Positions 29,244 to 42,025 of a stretch of 64,000 bases of DNA are shown piece after piece. Both the position numbers and the translations under genes were made by a program. The notes beneath the pieces were generated by a model. That model did no database searches. It saw only the letters and a list, made by a program, of their open reading frames with translations, and was not told the DNA's origin. Origin of the DNA: Symsagittifera roscoffensis (taxonomy: Eukaryota > Xenacoelomorpha > Acoela > Convolutidae); the NCBI RefSeq assembly GCF_963678635.1, contig NC_087062.1:26746833-26810832 (forward strand). Direction: 5' to 3'. The first letter of the stretch is position 1; each line of letters starts with the position of its first letter.

Positions 29244-30262
29244 ATTCTGTACCGGCTATCCTTGTTACAGTAAGTTTTCCAACGGCGTAAAATTTTTCAA
29301 TATCTCTGATTTAAAAAAACTAACGCAATTACTGAACTCGTTTGCTCGACTTTTTTGCAACATGAAAAAAAAAATTTCAATATTTTTTTGGAAAATTTAC
29401 TGCATACAGTAGAAATTGTTTTTTTTTCTAAGTCGAAAAAATTAGTTGGTCTTTGTTACCAAAAACGAATACTATTAAAACTCACTTCGTTCGAGGTTAA
29501 AATTTTGCTAAAATTCAAAAAACTTTCCTCAAAATGGTCCTTAAAAATAAGCATTTTATTGGGTAAAAACCTGATTTTGTATTTACCTTTGTCCACTAGT
29601 GTATCCTTAAGATGGCTTCTTTCGCAAAATACCAAAAAAAGTGATTTCTTAACGTTTGAATTTTTTACTGCCATTCATAACAAATTTTTTAAAAATCCTT
29701 GGAATTAACAATCAAATTTTTTTTGATATATAAGTTTCATACTGGAGTTGTGTTTTTCCATAGAAATTCAAATACTCTTCTCTGCATTTGGCGGGGTAGG
29801 TAAGAATTTGAGTTTAAAAAAATAATTGAAACAAAATAGTGAAATAAGCCAATTGCGAAATCAACCAATAGCAAAATAAGCCTATTAACCATATTTCTCT
29901 TTAAAAAGAATTGAATAAGAAACCAGATAGGATTGGATTTGGTCAAACGGGAATAAAGAAAACATATTTAGCAGATATTTCAATTTGTTACAGCCACTAT
30001 TGAGCTTGGATTACAAATATTATTAGCATTTTTTTTCAATCTCTGGCAACTAAGAAAATAAATAATGACTTAAGAAATACTGATGGAACTTAAAGTGAAA
30101 AAGGAATAAAAAGGGAGGTCAGAATGGCCATGGACAGAAGGAAGGACTTTTTTTACTATAACCACATCGAAAGTAAAGTTGGTGAAGCCGCCCATTCAAT
30201 TTAGTCATTCAAGGAACTCTATAACGAAGATTATCAAGCCCTGTAAAAACAGCTGAGATCTG
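29244..30262. other. Intergenic, nothing recognised
   Basis: Very AT-rich with long A and T runs; the short ORFs lack coding features. Confidence 0.5.
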
Positions 30263-31051
30263 TAGTTTGGGAAACTAGCCATCGTTCTTGATTTTTTCTG
30301 TTTGCAAACCTAATATTAACCTCAAGTTTATATCACTCTTACGACATACTATTCTAACGATTCTCGTCTAACTTAAAACCTTTACCATCTGTTTGACAAT
30401 CAATCGTGTTACCGGTTGAACCAAGCACGCAAAAGTAGAAAAAAGTAAAAAATACAATTCCAAGGGATATGAACGATTGACTATAGACTAATCAAAAAAA
30501 GTTGCCTGTTGGGCTGCTCCTATCAAGCTGCAAAAACAATTATGTGAATTATGTTGACCCAAACTTTTAAGTCGAATAAAATTTTTGTTAAAAGCCATTG
30601 CCGATACATAAATCAACCAGGGTCATTTTTCGAGTCAAACCAGGGCCAAGCAAGGACGAGTAAGTTGCTGAATGAGTCGGCCAGCATTGATGCATAAGTC
30701 AATCAGGATTGACCAAAATCGAGCAGGGTTGTGCAAAGGTCAACCAGGGTCTAAAAAACACTTGAACTTTTCAGCCCACACATAAGTTGACCACCTAAGG
30801 TCGGGGAGTTTCCAAATAATCTATATAGTGCGCATTTTTCCCACAAATTATCCAAGATAGAAATTTCAAACTCCCTTAACTTCACAATAGTTAACAACAG
30901 GTAAAATATTTCTTTAAATTTGAGCTCTAGACTTCGATACGTTCCAGATTGTATGAAAAGTGTCGTTCAAAAATGGCTACCAAAAATTTGAATTTTTTCT
31001 GAAATTGGATTTTTAGAAAAAAAAAACATATCATCTCTTTAAAAATGCGTG

Positions 31052-31260
31052 GGGCGAAAGTTTTTAACAGGCGACAATTCGTAACAAGCGATAATTCTTA
31101 ACATTAGATTAAGCGGGGAACATTAATTCACGCGCAGTATTTTTCTCGTGCCGGATGTACGCTCAGCGGAGTGACAAGGAGCAAGCGATATTCTACTTGC
31201 CAATGACTTGTTACGAATTGTCACTTGTTACGAGTTGTCACCTGTTAGGAATTGTCGCCC
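31052..31260. repeat. Palindromic element with 17-bp subrepeats, copy 1
   Basis: Inverted arms of about 52 bp, GGGCGA...TCGCCC. Each arm is built from about three 17-bp units of type GTAACAGGCGACAATTC. The centre is unique and contains GTGCCGGATGTACGCTCAGC. It recurs at 37165, 38745 and 44376. Confidence 0.8.
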
Positions 31261-31326
31261 TACCACAAAAATGGTATCATGATATCCGTTATTTCCTTCA
31301 AAAATTAAAATAACTGGTTTAACTCT

Positions 31327-31726
31327 CGGGTCTTATGCACTAAACGGCCCAAATTCATCATTTCTACATCTCTTTAACTGAAATTATTGTGGATGAAAAT
31401 GATTGGCCAATTAGCCAATCAAGTTCCATCGACATTTTTTGCCATTTCACTCGAAAATTCAAGCCGATAAAATCATTAGACGAAATGATAAAGTAAATTG
31501 AATTTTTTTTGTCACGCCATTTTATTGAATTTTGCCTCCACCTTTTGAGTTTCACCTTTTCGGCCATTTCGGCAAATTTTTTTATCTCCTAGAAAAGTTG
31601 ATCAGAATGTCTTACCGTGTAACTTGAATTTGATTGGCTAAAATTACCCAATCAAATTTGATCGCATAATTTCCAGCTTACGATGTAGAAAAATTGATTT
31701 TGGGCCGTTTAGTGCATATGACCCTG
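31327..31726. repeat. 400-bp MITE, copy 1
   Basis: Long inverted termini starting CAGGGTCATATGCACTAAAC on the right, inverse, side and CGGGTCTTATGCACTAAAC on the left, with the arms extending to about 90 bp. It is flanked by a 5-bp ACTCT duplication (31322-31326 and 31727-31731). Related units at 37460 and 44671 lack it and have a single ACTCC. It is noncoding. Confidence 0.85.
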
Positions 31727-32926
31727 ACTCTCTTCCAATAAGTGTTAAAGGCCTTTAATAGAACCTGTTTTTGAGAAACGCAGAGTTTTTGAGTTCTTAG
31801 AGAGCATTGACAAATATTTAACAATCATTCGCAGAGTATTTAGTTCGATTTAAGTAAACTTAATTCTCGAACACTTCACCTTATTTACTTTGCTACTATG
31901 CGAGGACATCTATCTTCGGCCACCAACAGAAAAAAATATTGGGAAGGTGAATGATACATGTATAGTGTTTTGGGAGCACTTGGAAGACCAGCTTAGTCCA
32001 CCAAAAAAGTGTTGACAAACTTCCTAAAGTTGTATTTAAATGCTGATCGCCTTGCTTGCAAGCTTGAAGGCTCAAAAAGAAAACAAATGCTCAGTTTTCC
32101 ACTAGCTAGGTTATTAAAAACAAGATTTTTTTTGTTTTACAAAACACGGTCTAACCTGAAAAAAATTCTTTTGCTTCCAAAAAAAAAAGGAATAAAGATA
32201 TAATTTTTAAATATTCAGATATCTGTGTGATGCCGCTAATATAATATATGGATGTGTTCTATTTTGTGTCTTGTACAAAGCTATGTGGACAAATAGTTTA
32301 TTTTAATTCAACGTGCAACGATATTTCAGTACATGAATTTTCGCATAGATAACTTGTCATGCCCACAGAACAGACGTTTTCAAGATCGTATCTAAGAACT
32401 TCAAGGAGTCTCCAAACTAGTCCTGAACATTGCCGATTTGGGGTACAGGTGAAAAAATGTTCACTTTTGAACTCTAAGATTGGATATCCTTATAAGCGCG
32501 GGCGTAAATTTTTTTTGAAAAAATTGCTATGTTTCTTCTGAAAAAACTTTTGCAGAATCTCGCATTGGTTTCCAGCAGTTTGAATTTTTGTGTAAGCTTT
32601 CAAGTCAGCTGCAAGTTTTCTCAGAGGGTTAATAAGTTTTTTTCTCAAATTTTATTTTTTCTAACAGGCGAATAAAGTATGAAACAATTAGGCGCGTTGT
32701 GTCGTCTTTTAATTTTTTAATTAGACTTAGACTAGAAGGCAGAATTTTGGCTGGAACCCTTTATACGCGAAGGACCGAAAGCGCGAAAAGAAAAATCAAT
32801 AATAAAACGGCAGAAGTGTGAAACATTTTCATATTGTCCCTGATCGCCGGCTAATTGGAACAAATTTAATTTTTTATAGGGTTTCGTTATGCAAAAAAAA
32901 ATATATAAATCTAAAGGCCGTATTTA

Positions 32927-34348
32927 CGCTGCGTTTACTTTGCTTATGCAACCATGTTTTTTAACCAATTCTCGAAACCAAACAAAATCAAGCTTCCCAA
33001 GCAATGTATCCAGAACACATTTTGAAAAAAATTATCACACAGAGAAAGAGAAATAAGCATATTAATAATTCAGCAGTTAATTCAAGCCTGATTAAAACTA
33101 ACTGTTAATTTTGTTTATGCAAAAATCAGAAACACCATAATAACTTTTGGCGACGTATCAAAAAACGCTTCAAACTGATACAACGCGTAAATACAGAAAA
33201 GGTGTTCTCAGTTTAGCAAGTTACTTCCCGATGTGACGTCCGTTGCGTTTCAGATTTTCAATCATAGAGCATCAATTGAAGAAGTCAGTTTTCTAATAGT
33301 ATCCGGTTGCATTCAACTACAAGCTATAACGATGGCTTCTCAGAGGGCTTTTTTGGACGAGTACTGTTGGTTACTACTGTAAATGTCGCGTTTGACGATA
33401 GACCACATGTATTCAATCGGATTTAAGTCTGGTGATGCGGGGTTCCAAATCATTAAATGGGATCCAAAAAGGCCAATACTTGATTAATAACGCATGATAT
33501 GTTGAGCAGCATGAGAGGGGGCGTTGTCCTGCATAAAAATGAGTAATTTTTTCTCATTGGGCGGTCTGCTAGAGTACCATGGTTCGAAATAAATTTTCAA
33601 AAATTCTACGTAAGAAGCTGAATTCATTTAACTCAATCAGGCACTCTGAAGGGGCCTACAATTTCGTTAAATTTGATAGCTGCCCAAAACATGACAGCCC
33701 CACCCCTTGTTGACGCCGTTACCGCAGTGGAACATCAGAATCGTTGGCTAACGAACAACTGGCGAAGCCAACACGGCCATCCAAGGTTGCCCTACACTCG
33801 TCCGTGAAACATAAATTTCTGTAATCAATTTTTAAGTAGGTTTTTGCCCACAGGACACGCTTTTCTTGGAGTTCTTTTGTCAATGGGGTAAAAATTTTTG
33901 CTTTGCAGAGTTTTTGAAGAATTTTCAAGACTTTTCATCGTGTAGCTCGACAGCAGTTGGTTACCTTCGCTTCCGTGAAAATATTCCTGCTGGTCTATAA
34001 AGGCGTTTTTTTCATAGCAATGTTTAAATGTGTATTCTCTCTGTTTGATACTTATACGCTACCTCATCTTCCTTGCTTCGGACTTTTTCGCTTCTTGAAT
34101 AAACGTTTTTAGGTTCCGATGGTCTCGTTGTAAGCGCTTTGCAATCTCGACCGTGTTCAGCACTTCTGATACTATGGAAAAAATCTTGGATCCCTACACG
34201 TTTTCCAGTTCCACCTTCTTTCCATTGTACAACATTTCAAAGAAATAGAACAATGTACGCACGAGTAATAAAGATGAATAGGAAAATTGCATAAACAAAA
34301 AAAACACTTCACAGCGACCAATTTTTTTATACAGACTGCAAAATTTCA
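32927..34348 (-). mobile_element. Mariner-type transposon, copy 1, right end lost
   Basis: The left TIR CGCTGCGTTTACTTTGCTTA at 32927 follows a TA. The minus strand carries transposase remnants: CFTDECRATLDG (first Asp, 33719-33928 frame), MQDNAPSHAAQH (second Asp) and SPDLNPIEYMWS (Glu). A stop lies between Asp and Glu near 33488. Similarity to copy 3 ends at about 34348, so the 5' transposase end and right TIR are missing. Confidence 0.85.
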
Positions 34349-37164
34349 AGACAAAGGAAAGGGAAAAATTAACAGCTAACAACAGACGCAGGTGAGCTGC
34401 AATGAGCGAAATCGTCAAGAAAAAGAACGACACAACCTCCCGACGAACTAAACAGTCATTATCTTTAATGGAAGTGTTTGAGTTTACCATTATAAGGTAG
34501 CAGGTTGAAAAAAATCGATTCTTTCAAAAGCCAATCTCCTATTGAACTCGTACGTGTTGGCCACCGCATTCATCAGTAAACAAAGTAAAGCACCCGCCAA
34601 AGGGAACTGTTGTACTAGAAAATACTGGATACTTACAACTGGATACTTACAGTTGTTCTAAAAAAGACTGTCTTTTTCACACTAAATAAGTGATTTCCAA
34701 GTGAAGTTCTAACAATTTGCCACTACATTAGGTACTAATACCGTGATTATGGAATCCGAACTTCTCAAAAACCCTGGGTATAGAGGTCAAATCGTGGTTG
34801 AACAGCCTATTTGATATCGGAAAATTATTGATTATTTAAGGAGCAGTTTCCAGTTTGAATGGTAGATGAGTTCGTCAATCGTCGAGTTCGATAACCGTTC
34901 GCATTGAGATTGAAAAGCGCGTTTGGAGATCACCTGAAGTCGAATAGCGGTTATGACAAAAATTCCGTCGAACAGTACGTATGGAGATCACATTTTTATC
35001 AAAGACAAAGCTATGTCTCAACTGAGATTTTTAGTTTGGGCAACTAGCCATCGTTCTTGGTTTTTGCTGTTTGCAAACCTAATCTTTATCTCAAGATTAA
35101 ATCTCATTAATGACATACCATTCTATCGATTCTCACCTAGCTTAAAACTTTCACCATGTGTTTGACAATCAATCGTGATACGGGTTGAATCAAGCACGTA
35201 AAAGTAGAAAAAAGCACAAGTTATAATTCAAGGGATAAGAACGATTGACGATAGACTGATCAAAAAATGTGGCCTGTTGGGCTGCTCCAATCAAGCTGCA
35301 AAAACAATTATGTGAATTATGTTTTCGGTACCAAAGTTCCGTTTTGCGACCCAAGCTATTAGGTCGAACAAATTTTTCGTTAAAAGCCATTGCCGATACA
35401 TAAATCAACCAAGGTCATTTTTCGAGTCAAACCAGGGCCAAGCAAGGACGAGCAAGTTGACGAATGAGTCGGCGAGCATTGATACATAAGTCAATGAGGA
35501 TTGACCAAAATCGAGCAGGGTTGTGCAAGGGTCGACCAGGGTCTAAAAAACAATTGAACTTTTTCAGTCCGCACATAAGTTGCCCACCTAAGGCTGGGGA
35601 ATTTCCAAATAGTCTCTATATTGATCACTTTTTGTCCTAAATTAGGCAAGATAGAAAAATGAAACTACCTTAACTTAACAATAGTTAACAACAAGTAAAA
35701 TAATTCCTTAAGATTATTGCGATTTTTTCAATATCTGGCAAGTAAGAAAATAAATAACGATCAAAGAAATACTGATGGAACTTGACGTTAAAACGATTTT
35801 AATGTTAATATCGTTTTAAGTTTTGTCCAATAATATTTCATGGTTCCAGAGTGGTTTTAATTTTTGCTTTCTCTATTCTAATTGGTTAATTCAATTTTTG
35901 TCTAAATACTGACGAGTCTGATGATGCGGTTGTCTAAATACTGCTACGCAACCTGAAATTCCATATAAAAATATTAACTCAAACGCCAGACTAAATAATT
36001 AAACAACAGAAATGATATGACTAAGCAAACCATGATTATATTTTGAACAATAAGAAATCGGACCCAAAAGCTGGGCAACTGGGACGAACAGCATTGTTAG
36101 AAGCTGACTTATTTGAAGATAAAGGAAGGGGAGAAATTAACAGCTTACAACAGACGCAGATGAGCTGCAATGAGCGAAATCGTCATAAAAGAGAACGACG
36201 CAACCTCCCGACGAACTAAACAGTCATTAACTTTAATGGGTGTGTTTGAGTTCACCATTAGAAGGTAGCAGGTTGAAAAAAGTCTATTCTTTCAAAGGCC
36301 AATCTCCGTTTGAACTCGTACGTGTTAGCCACCGCATTCATCACTAAACAAAGTAAAGCACCCGCCAAAGGGAACTGGTTCCTCGTTTGCAGCATACTTA
36401 CAGTTGTTCTAAAAAAAGACTGGTTTTTTCACACTAAACATACCATTCTATCGGTTCTCACCTAGCTTAAGTCTTTTACCTTGTGTTTGACAATCAATCG
36501 TGCTACCGGTTGAACCAAGCACGTAAAAGTAGAAAAAAGCAAAAGTTATAATTCCAAGGGATAAGAACAATTGACGATTATTCAAAAATGTTGCCTGTTG
36601 GGCTGCTCCGATCAAGCTGCAAAAACAATTATGTGAATTATGTTTTCGGTACCAAAGTTCCATTTTGCGGCTCAAGCTATTAAGTCGAACAAGTTTTTCG
36701 TTAAAAGCCATTGCCGATACATAAATCGACCAAGGTCATTTTTCGAGTCAAAGCAGGGCCAAGCAAGGACGACCAAGTTGATGAATGAGTCGGCGAGCAT
36801 TGATACATAAGTCAATGAGGATTGACCAAAATCGAGCAGGGTTGTGCAAGGGTCGACCAGGGTCTAAAAAAACACTTGAACTTTTTCAGTCCGCACATAA
36901 GTTGACCACCTAAGGCCGGGGAGTTTCCAAATTATCTATCTAGTGCGCATTTTTTTTGCCACATTATCCAAGATAGAATATTCAAACTCCCTAAACTTCA
37001 CAGTAGTTAACAACAGGTAGAATATTTTTTGAGTTTGAGCTCTAGACTTCAATACGTTTCAGATTGTATGAAAAGTGTCGTTCAAAAATGGCTACCAAAA
37101 ACTTGAACTTCTTCTGAAAATGGACTTTTAGAAAAAAAACATATCGGCACTTCAAAAATGCATG
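34349..37164. other. Repeat mosaic inside unit 1, no gene
   Basis: Contains diverged copies of segments found elsewhere in the array: the ATTAACAGCT(A/T)ACAACAGACGC block (34367, 36145), the AACTAGCCATCG block (35043) and two AACCAGGGTC/GGTCGACCAGG blocks (35402-35560, 36724-36880). No ORF with coding character. Confidence 0.6.
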
Positions 37165-37389
37165 GGGCGAAAGTTCGTAACAGGCGACAATTCGTAACAA
37201 TCGATAATTCTTAACAGTAGATAAAGCGGGGAACAGTAATTCACGCGCAGTATTTTTCTCGTGCCGGATGTACGCTCAGCGAAGCGACGAGGAGCAAGCG
37301 TATTCTACTTGCCAATGACTTGTAACCAATTGTCACTTGTTACGAATTGTCGCCTGTTACGATTTTTCGCCTGTTATGAATTGTCGCCC
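37165..37389. repeat. Palindromic element with 17-bp subrepeats, copy 2
   Basis: GGGCGA...TCGCCC, 225 bp. Its right arm has one more 17-bp unit than copy 1, which accounts for most of the length difference. Confidence 0.8.
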
Positions 37390-38744
37390 TACCACAAAAA
37401 TGGTATCATGATATCCGTTATTTCCTTCATTTCCTTCAAAAATTGAAATAACTGGTTTAACTCCCTTCCAATAAGGCTCAAAGGCCTTTAACCAATTCTG
37501 TTTGTGAGAAACGCAAGAGTTCCGAGAGAGCATTGACACATATTTAACAAGCATTTGCAGAGACTTTGTTTCGATTTTAGTAAACTTAATTCTCGAACAC
37601 TTAACCTTTACTTTGCTACTATGCGAGGACATCTATCTTCGGCCACCAACCGAAAAAAAATTGGGAAGGTGAAAGAGTCATGTATAGTGTTTGGGAGTAC
37701 TTGGAAAACCAGTTTGGTCCGTGAAAAAAGTGTCGACAAACTTCCGAAAGTTGTATTTAAATGCTGATCGCCTTGCTTGCAAGCTTGAAGGCTCAAAAAG
37801 AAAACAAATGCTCAGTCTTCCACTAGCTAGGTTATTAAAAACTAGATTTTTTTTGTTTTACTAAACACGTTCTTACCTGAAAAAAGGTCTTTTGCTTCCG
37901 AGAAAAAAGAGATAAAGGTTTACTGTGGAAATTTTTAGATTTCCGTGAGACTTTTTAGTTTGGGAAACTAGCCATCGTTCTCGATTTTTGCTGTTTGCAA
38001 ACCTAATCTTAACCTCAAGTTTATATCTCTCTTACGACATACTATTCTAACGGTTCTCGTCTAACTTAAAACTTTTACCATCTGTTTGATAATCAATCGT
38101 GTTACCGGTTGAACCAAGCACGCAAAAGTAGAAAAAAGTAAAAGTTACAATTCCAAGGGATATGAACGATTAAATATAGACTAATCAAAAAATGTTGCCT
38201 GTTGGATTGCTCCTATCAAGCTGCAAAAACAATTATGTGAATTATGTTGACCCAAACTGTTAAGTCGAATAAAATTTTTGTTAAAAGCCATTGCCGATAC
38301 AGAAATCAACCAGGGTCATTTTTCGAGTCCAACCAGGGCCAAGCAAGGACGAGTAAGTTGCTGAATGAGTCGGCCAGCATTGATACATAAGTCAATCAGG
38401 ATTGACCAAAATCGAGCAGGGTTGTGCAAAGGTCAACCAGGGTCTAAAAAACACTTGAACTTTTTCAGCCCACACATAAGTTGACCACCTAAGGTCGGGG
38501 AGTTTCCAAATAATCTATATAGTGCGCATTTTTCCCACAAATTATCCAAGATAGAAATTTCAAACTCCCTTAACTTCACAATAGTTAACAACAGGTAAAA
38601 TATTTCTTTAAATTTGAGCTCTAGACTTCGATACGTTCCAGATTGTATGAAAAGTGTCGTTCAAAAATGGCTACCAAAAATTTGAATTTTTTCTGAAATT
38701 GGATTTTTAGAAAAAAAAAACATATCATCTCTTTAAAAATGCGT

Positions 38745-38954
38745 GGGGCAAAAATTTTTAACAGGCGACAATTCGTAACAAGCGATAATTCTTAACATTA
38801 GATTAAGCGGGGAACACTAATTCACGCGCAGTATTTTTCTCGTGCCGGATGTACGCTCAGCGGAGTGACGAGGAGCAAGCGATATTCTACTTGCCAATGA
38901 CTTGTTACGAATTGTCACTTGTTACGAGTTGTCACCTGTTAGGAATTGTCGCCC
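38745..38954. repeat. Palindromic element with 17-bp subrepeats, copy 3
   Basis: Counterpart of copy 1 in unit 2; the left end has GGGGCAAAAA instead of GGGGCGAAAG. Confidence 0.8.
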
Positions 38955-39020
38955 CACCACAAAAATGGTATCATGATATCCGGTATTTCCTTCAAAAACT
39001 AAAATAACTGGTTTAACTCT

Positions 39021-39420
39021 CGGGTCTTATGCATTAAACGGCCCAATATCATCATTTCTACATCTCTATAACTGAAATTATTGTGGATGAAATTGATTGG
39101 CCAATTACCCAATCAAGTTCCATCGACATTTTTTGCCATTTCACTCGAAAATTCAAGCCGATAAAATCAATAGACGAAATGATAAAGTAAATTGAATTTT
39201 TTTTGTCACGCCATTTTATTGAATTTTGCCTCCACTTTTTGAGTTTCACCTTTTCGGCAATTTCGGCAAATTTTTTTATCTCCTAGAAAAGTTGATCAGA
39301 ATGTCTTACCGTGTAACTTGAATTTGATTGGCTAAAATTACCCAATCAATTTTGATCGCATAATTTCCAGCTTACGATGTAGAAAAATTGATTTTGGGCC
39401 GTTTAGTGCATATGACCCTG
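39021..39420. repeat. 400-bp MITE, copy 2
   Basis: Same length, same position in the unit and same ACTCT flanks (39016-39020, 39421-39425) as copy 1, so it was copied with the unit rather than inserted twice. Confidence 0.85.
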
Positions 39421-40602
39421 ACTCTCTTCCAATCAGTGTTAAAGACCTTTAACAGAACCTGCTTTTGAGAAACGCAGAGTTTTTGAGTTCTTAGAGAGCA
39501 TTGACAAATATTTAACAATCATTCGCAGAGTATTTAGTTCGATTTAAGTAAACTTAATTCTCGAACACTTCACCTTATTTACTTTGCTACTATGCGAGGA
39601 CATCTATTTTCGGCCACCAACAGAAAAAAAAATTGGGAAGGTGAATGAGACATGTATAGTGTTTTGGGAGCACTTGGAAGACCAGCTTAGTCCACCAAAA
39701 AAGTGTCGACAAACTTCCTAAAGTTGTATTTAAATGCTGATCGCCTTGCTTGCAAGCTTGAAGGCTCAAAAAGAAAACAAATGCTCAGTCTTCCACTAGC
39801 TAGGTTATTAAAAACTAGATTTTTTTTGTATTACAAAACACGGTCTAACCTGAAAAAAATTATTTTGCTTCCAAAAAAAAGGAATGAAGATATAATTTTT
39901 AAATATTCAGATATCTGTGTGATGCCGCTAATATAATATATGGATGTGTTCTATTTTGTGTCTTGTACAAAGCTATGTGGACAAATAGTTTATTTTAATT
40001 CAACGTGCAACGATATTTCAGTACATGAATTTTCGCATAGATAACTTGTCATGCCCACAGAACAGACGTTTTCAAGATCGTATCTAAGAACTTCAAGGAG
40101 TCTCCAAACTAGTCCTGAACATTGCCGATTTGGGGTACAGGTGAAAAAAAGGTTCACTTTTGAACTCTAAGATTGGATATCCTTATAAGGGCGGGCGTAA
40201 ATTTTTTTTTGAAAAAATTGCTATGTTTCTTCTGAAAAAACTTTTGCAGAATCTTGCATTGGTTTCCAGCAGTTTGAATTTTTTTGTCAGCTGCAAGTTT
40301 TCTCAGAGGGTTAATATGTTTTTTTCTCAAATTTTATTTTTTCTAACAGGCGAATAAAGTATGAAACAATTAGGCGCGTTGTGTCGTCTTTTAATTTTTT
40401 AATTAGACAAGTAGGCAGAATTTTGGGTGGAACCTTTTATACGCGAAGGACCGAAAGCGCGAAAAGAAAAATCAATAATAAAACGGCAGAAGTGTGAAAC
40501 ATTTTCATATTGTCCCTGATCGCCGGCTAATTGGAACAAATTTAATTTTTTATAGGGGGTTTCGTTATGCAAAAAAATATATAAATCTAAAGGCCGTATT
40601 TA

Positions 40603-42025
40603 CGCTGCGTTTACTTTGCTTATGCAACCATGTTTTTTAACCAATTCTCGAAACCAAACAAAATCATGCTTCCCAAGCAAGGTATCCAGAACACATTTTG
40701 AAAAAAATTATCACACAGAGAAAGAGAAATAAGCATATTAACAATTCAGCAGTTAATTCAAGCCTGATTAAAACTAACTGTTAATTTTGTTTATGCAAAA
40801 TTCAGAAACACCATAATAACTTTTGGCGACGTATCAAAAAAGCGCATCAAACTGATACAACGCGTAAATACAGAAAAGGTGTTCTCAGTTTAGCAAGTTA
40901 CTTCCCGATGTGACGTCCGTTGCGTTTCAGAGTTTCAATCATAGAGCATCAATTGAAGAAGTCAGCTTTCTAATAGTATCCGGTTGCATTCAACTACAAG
41001 CTATAACGATGGCTTCTCAGAGGGCTTTTTTGGACGAGTACTGTTGGTTACTACTGTAAATGTCGCGTTTGACGATAGACCACATGCATTCAATCGGATT
41101 TAAGTCTGGTGATGCGGGGTTCCAAATCATTAAATGGGATCCAAAAAGGCCAATACTTGATAAATCACGCATGGTATGTTGAGCAGCATGAGAGGGGGCG
41201 TTGTCCTGCATAAAAATGAGTAATTTTTTCTCATTGGGCGGTCTGCTAGAGTACCATGGCTCGAAATAAGCTTTCAAAAATTCTACGTAAGAAGCTGAAT
41301 TCATTTAACTCAATCAGGCACTCTGAAGGGGCCTACAATTTCGTTAAATTTGATAGCTGTCCAAAACATGACAGCCCCACCCCTTGTTGACGCCGTTACC
41401 GCAGTGGAACATCAGAATCATAGGCTAACGAACAACTGGCGAAGCCAACACGGCCATCCAAGGTTGCCCTACACTCGTCCGTGAAACATAAATTTCTGTA
41501 ATCAATTTTTAAGTAGGTTTTTGCCCACAGGACACGCTTTTCTTGGAGTTCTTTTGTCAATGGGGTAAAAATTTTTGCTTTGCAGAGTTTTTGAAGAATT
41601 TTCAAGACTTTTCATCGTGTAGCTCGACAGCAGTTGGTTACCTTCGCTTCCGTGAAAATATTCCTGCTGGTCTATAAAGGCGTTTTTTTCATAGCAATGT
41701 TTAAATGTGTATTCTCTCTGTTTGATACTTATACGCTACCTCATCTTCCTTGCTTCGGACTTTTTCGCTTCTTGAATAAACGTTTTTAGGTTCCGATGGT
41801 CTCGTTGTAAGCGCTTTGCAATCTCGACCGTGTTCAGCACTTCTTATACTATGGAAAAAATCTTGGATCCCTACACGTTTTCCAGTTCCACCTTCTTTCC
41901 ATTGTACAACATTTCAAAGAAATAGAACAATGTACGCACGAGTAATAAAGATGAATAGGAAAATTGCATAAACAAAAAAAACACTTCACAGCGACCAATT
42001 TTTTTATACAGACTCCAAAATTTCA
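40603..42025 (-). mobile_element. Mariner-type transposon, copy 2, right end lost
   Basis: The left TIR at 40603 follows TA. The segment 41304-41017 is open and holds MQDNAPSHAAQH and SPDLNPIECMWS with 37 residues between Asp and Glu (DD37E spacing; Tc1 has 34). The first-Asp segment is at 41605-41396 (CFTDECRATLDG). Like copy 1 it loses similarity to copy 3 after the AAATTTCA at about 42025, so the right TIR is absent. Confidence 0.85.

Larger units (their letters stand above)
30263..37955. repeat. Segmental tandem duplication, unit 1 (7.7 kb)
   Basis: Starts TAGTTTGGGAAACTAGCC and is followed directly by unit 2, which starts with the same words at 37956. The first 4347 bp (30263-34609) match 37956-42286 almost base for base. 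The later part (about 35100-37955) matches about 42350-45150 at an offset near 7211. Inside each unit is an older, more diverged duplication: the AACTAGCCATCG and AACCAGGGTC segments recur at 30263/35030 and 30615/35402/36724. Confidence 0.85.

Noticed and set aside
34194..34490. 98-codon hydrophobic ORF in mariner copy 1 (also 41871-42167)
   Set aside because: Only its last residues (LYNGKKVELENV) correspond to the transposase start; the hydrophobic part is untranslated sequence and is not shared intact with copy 3.
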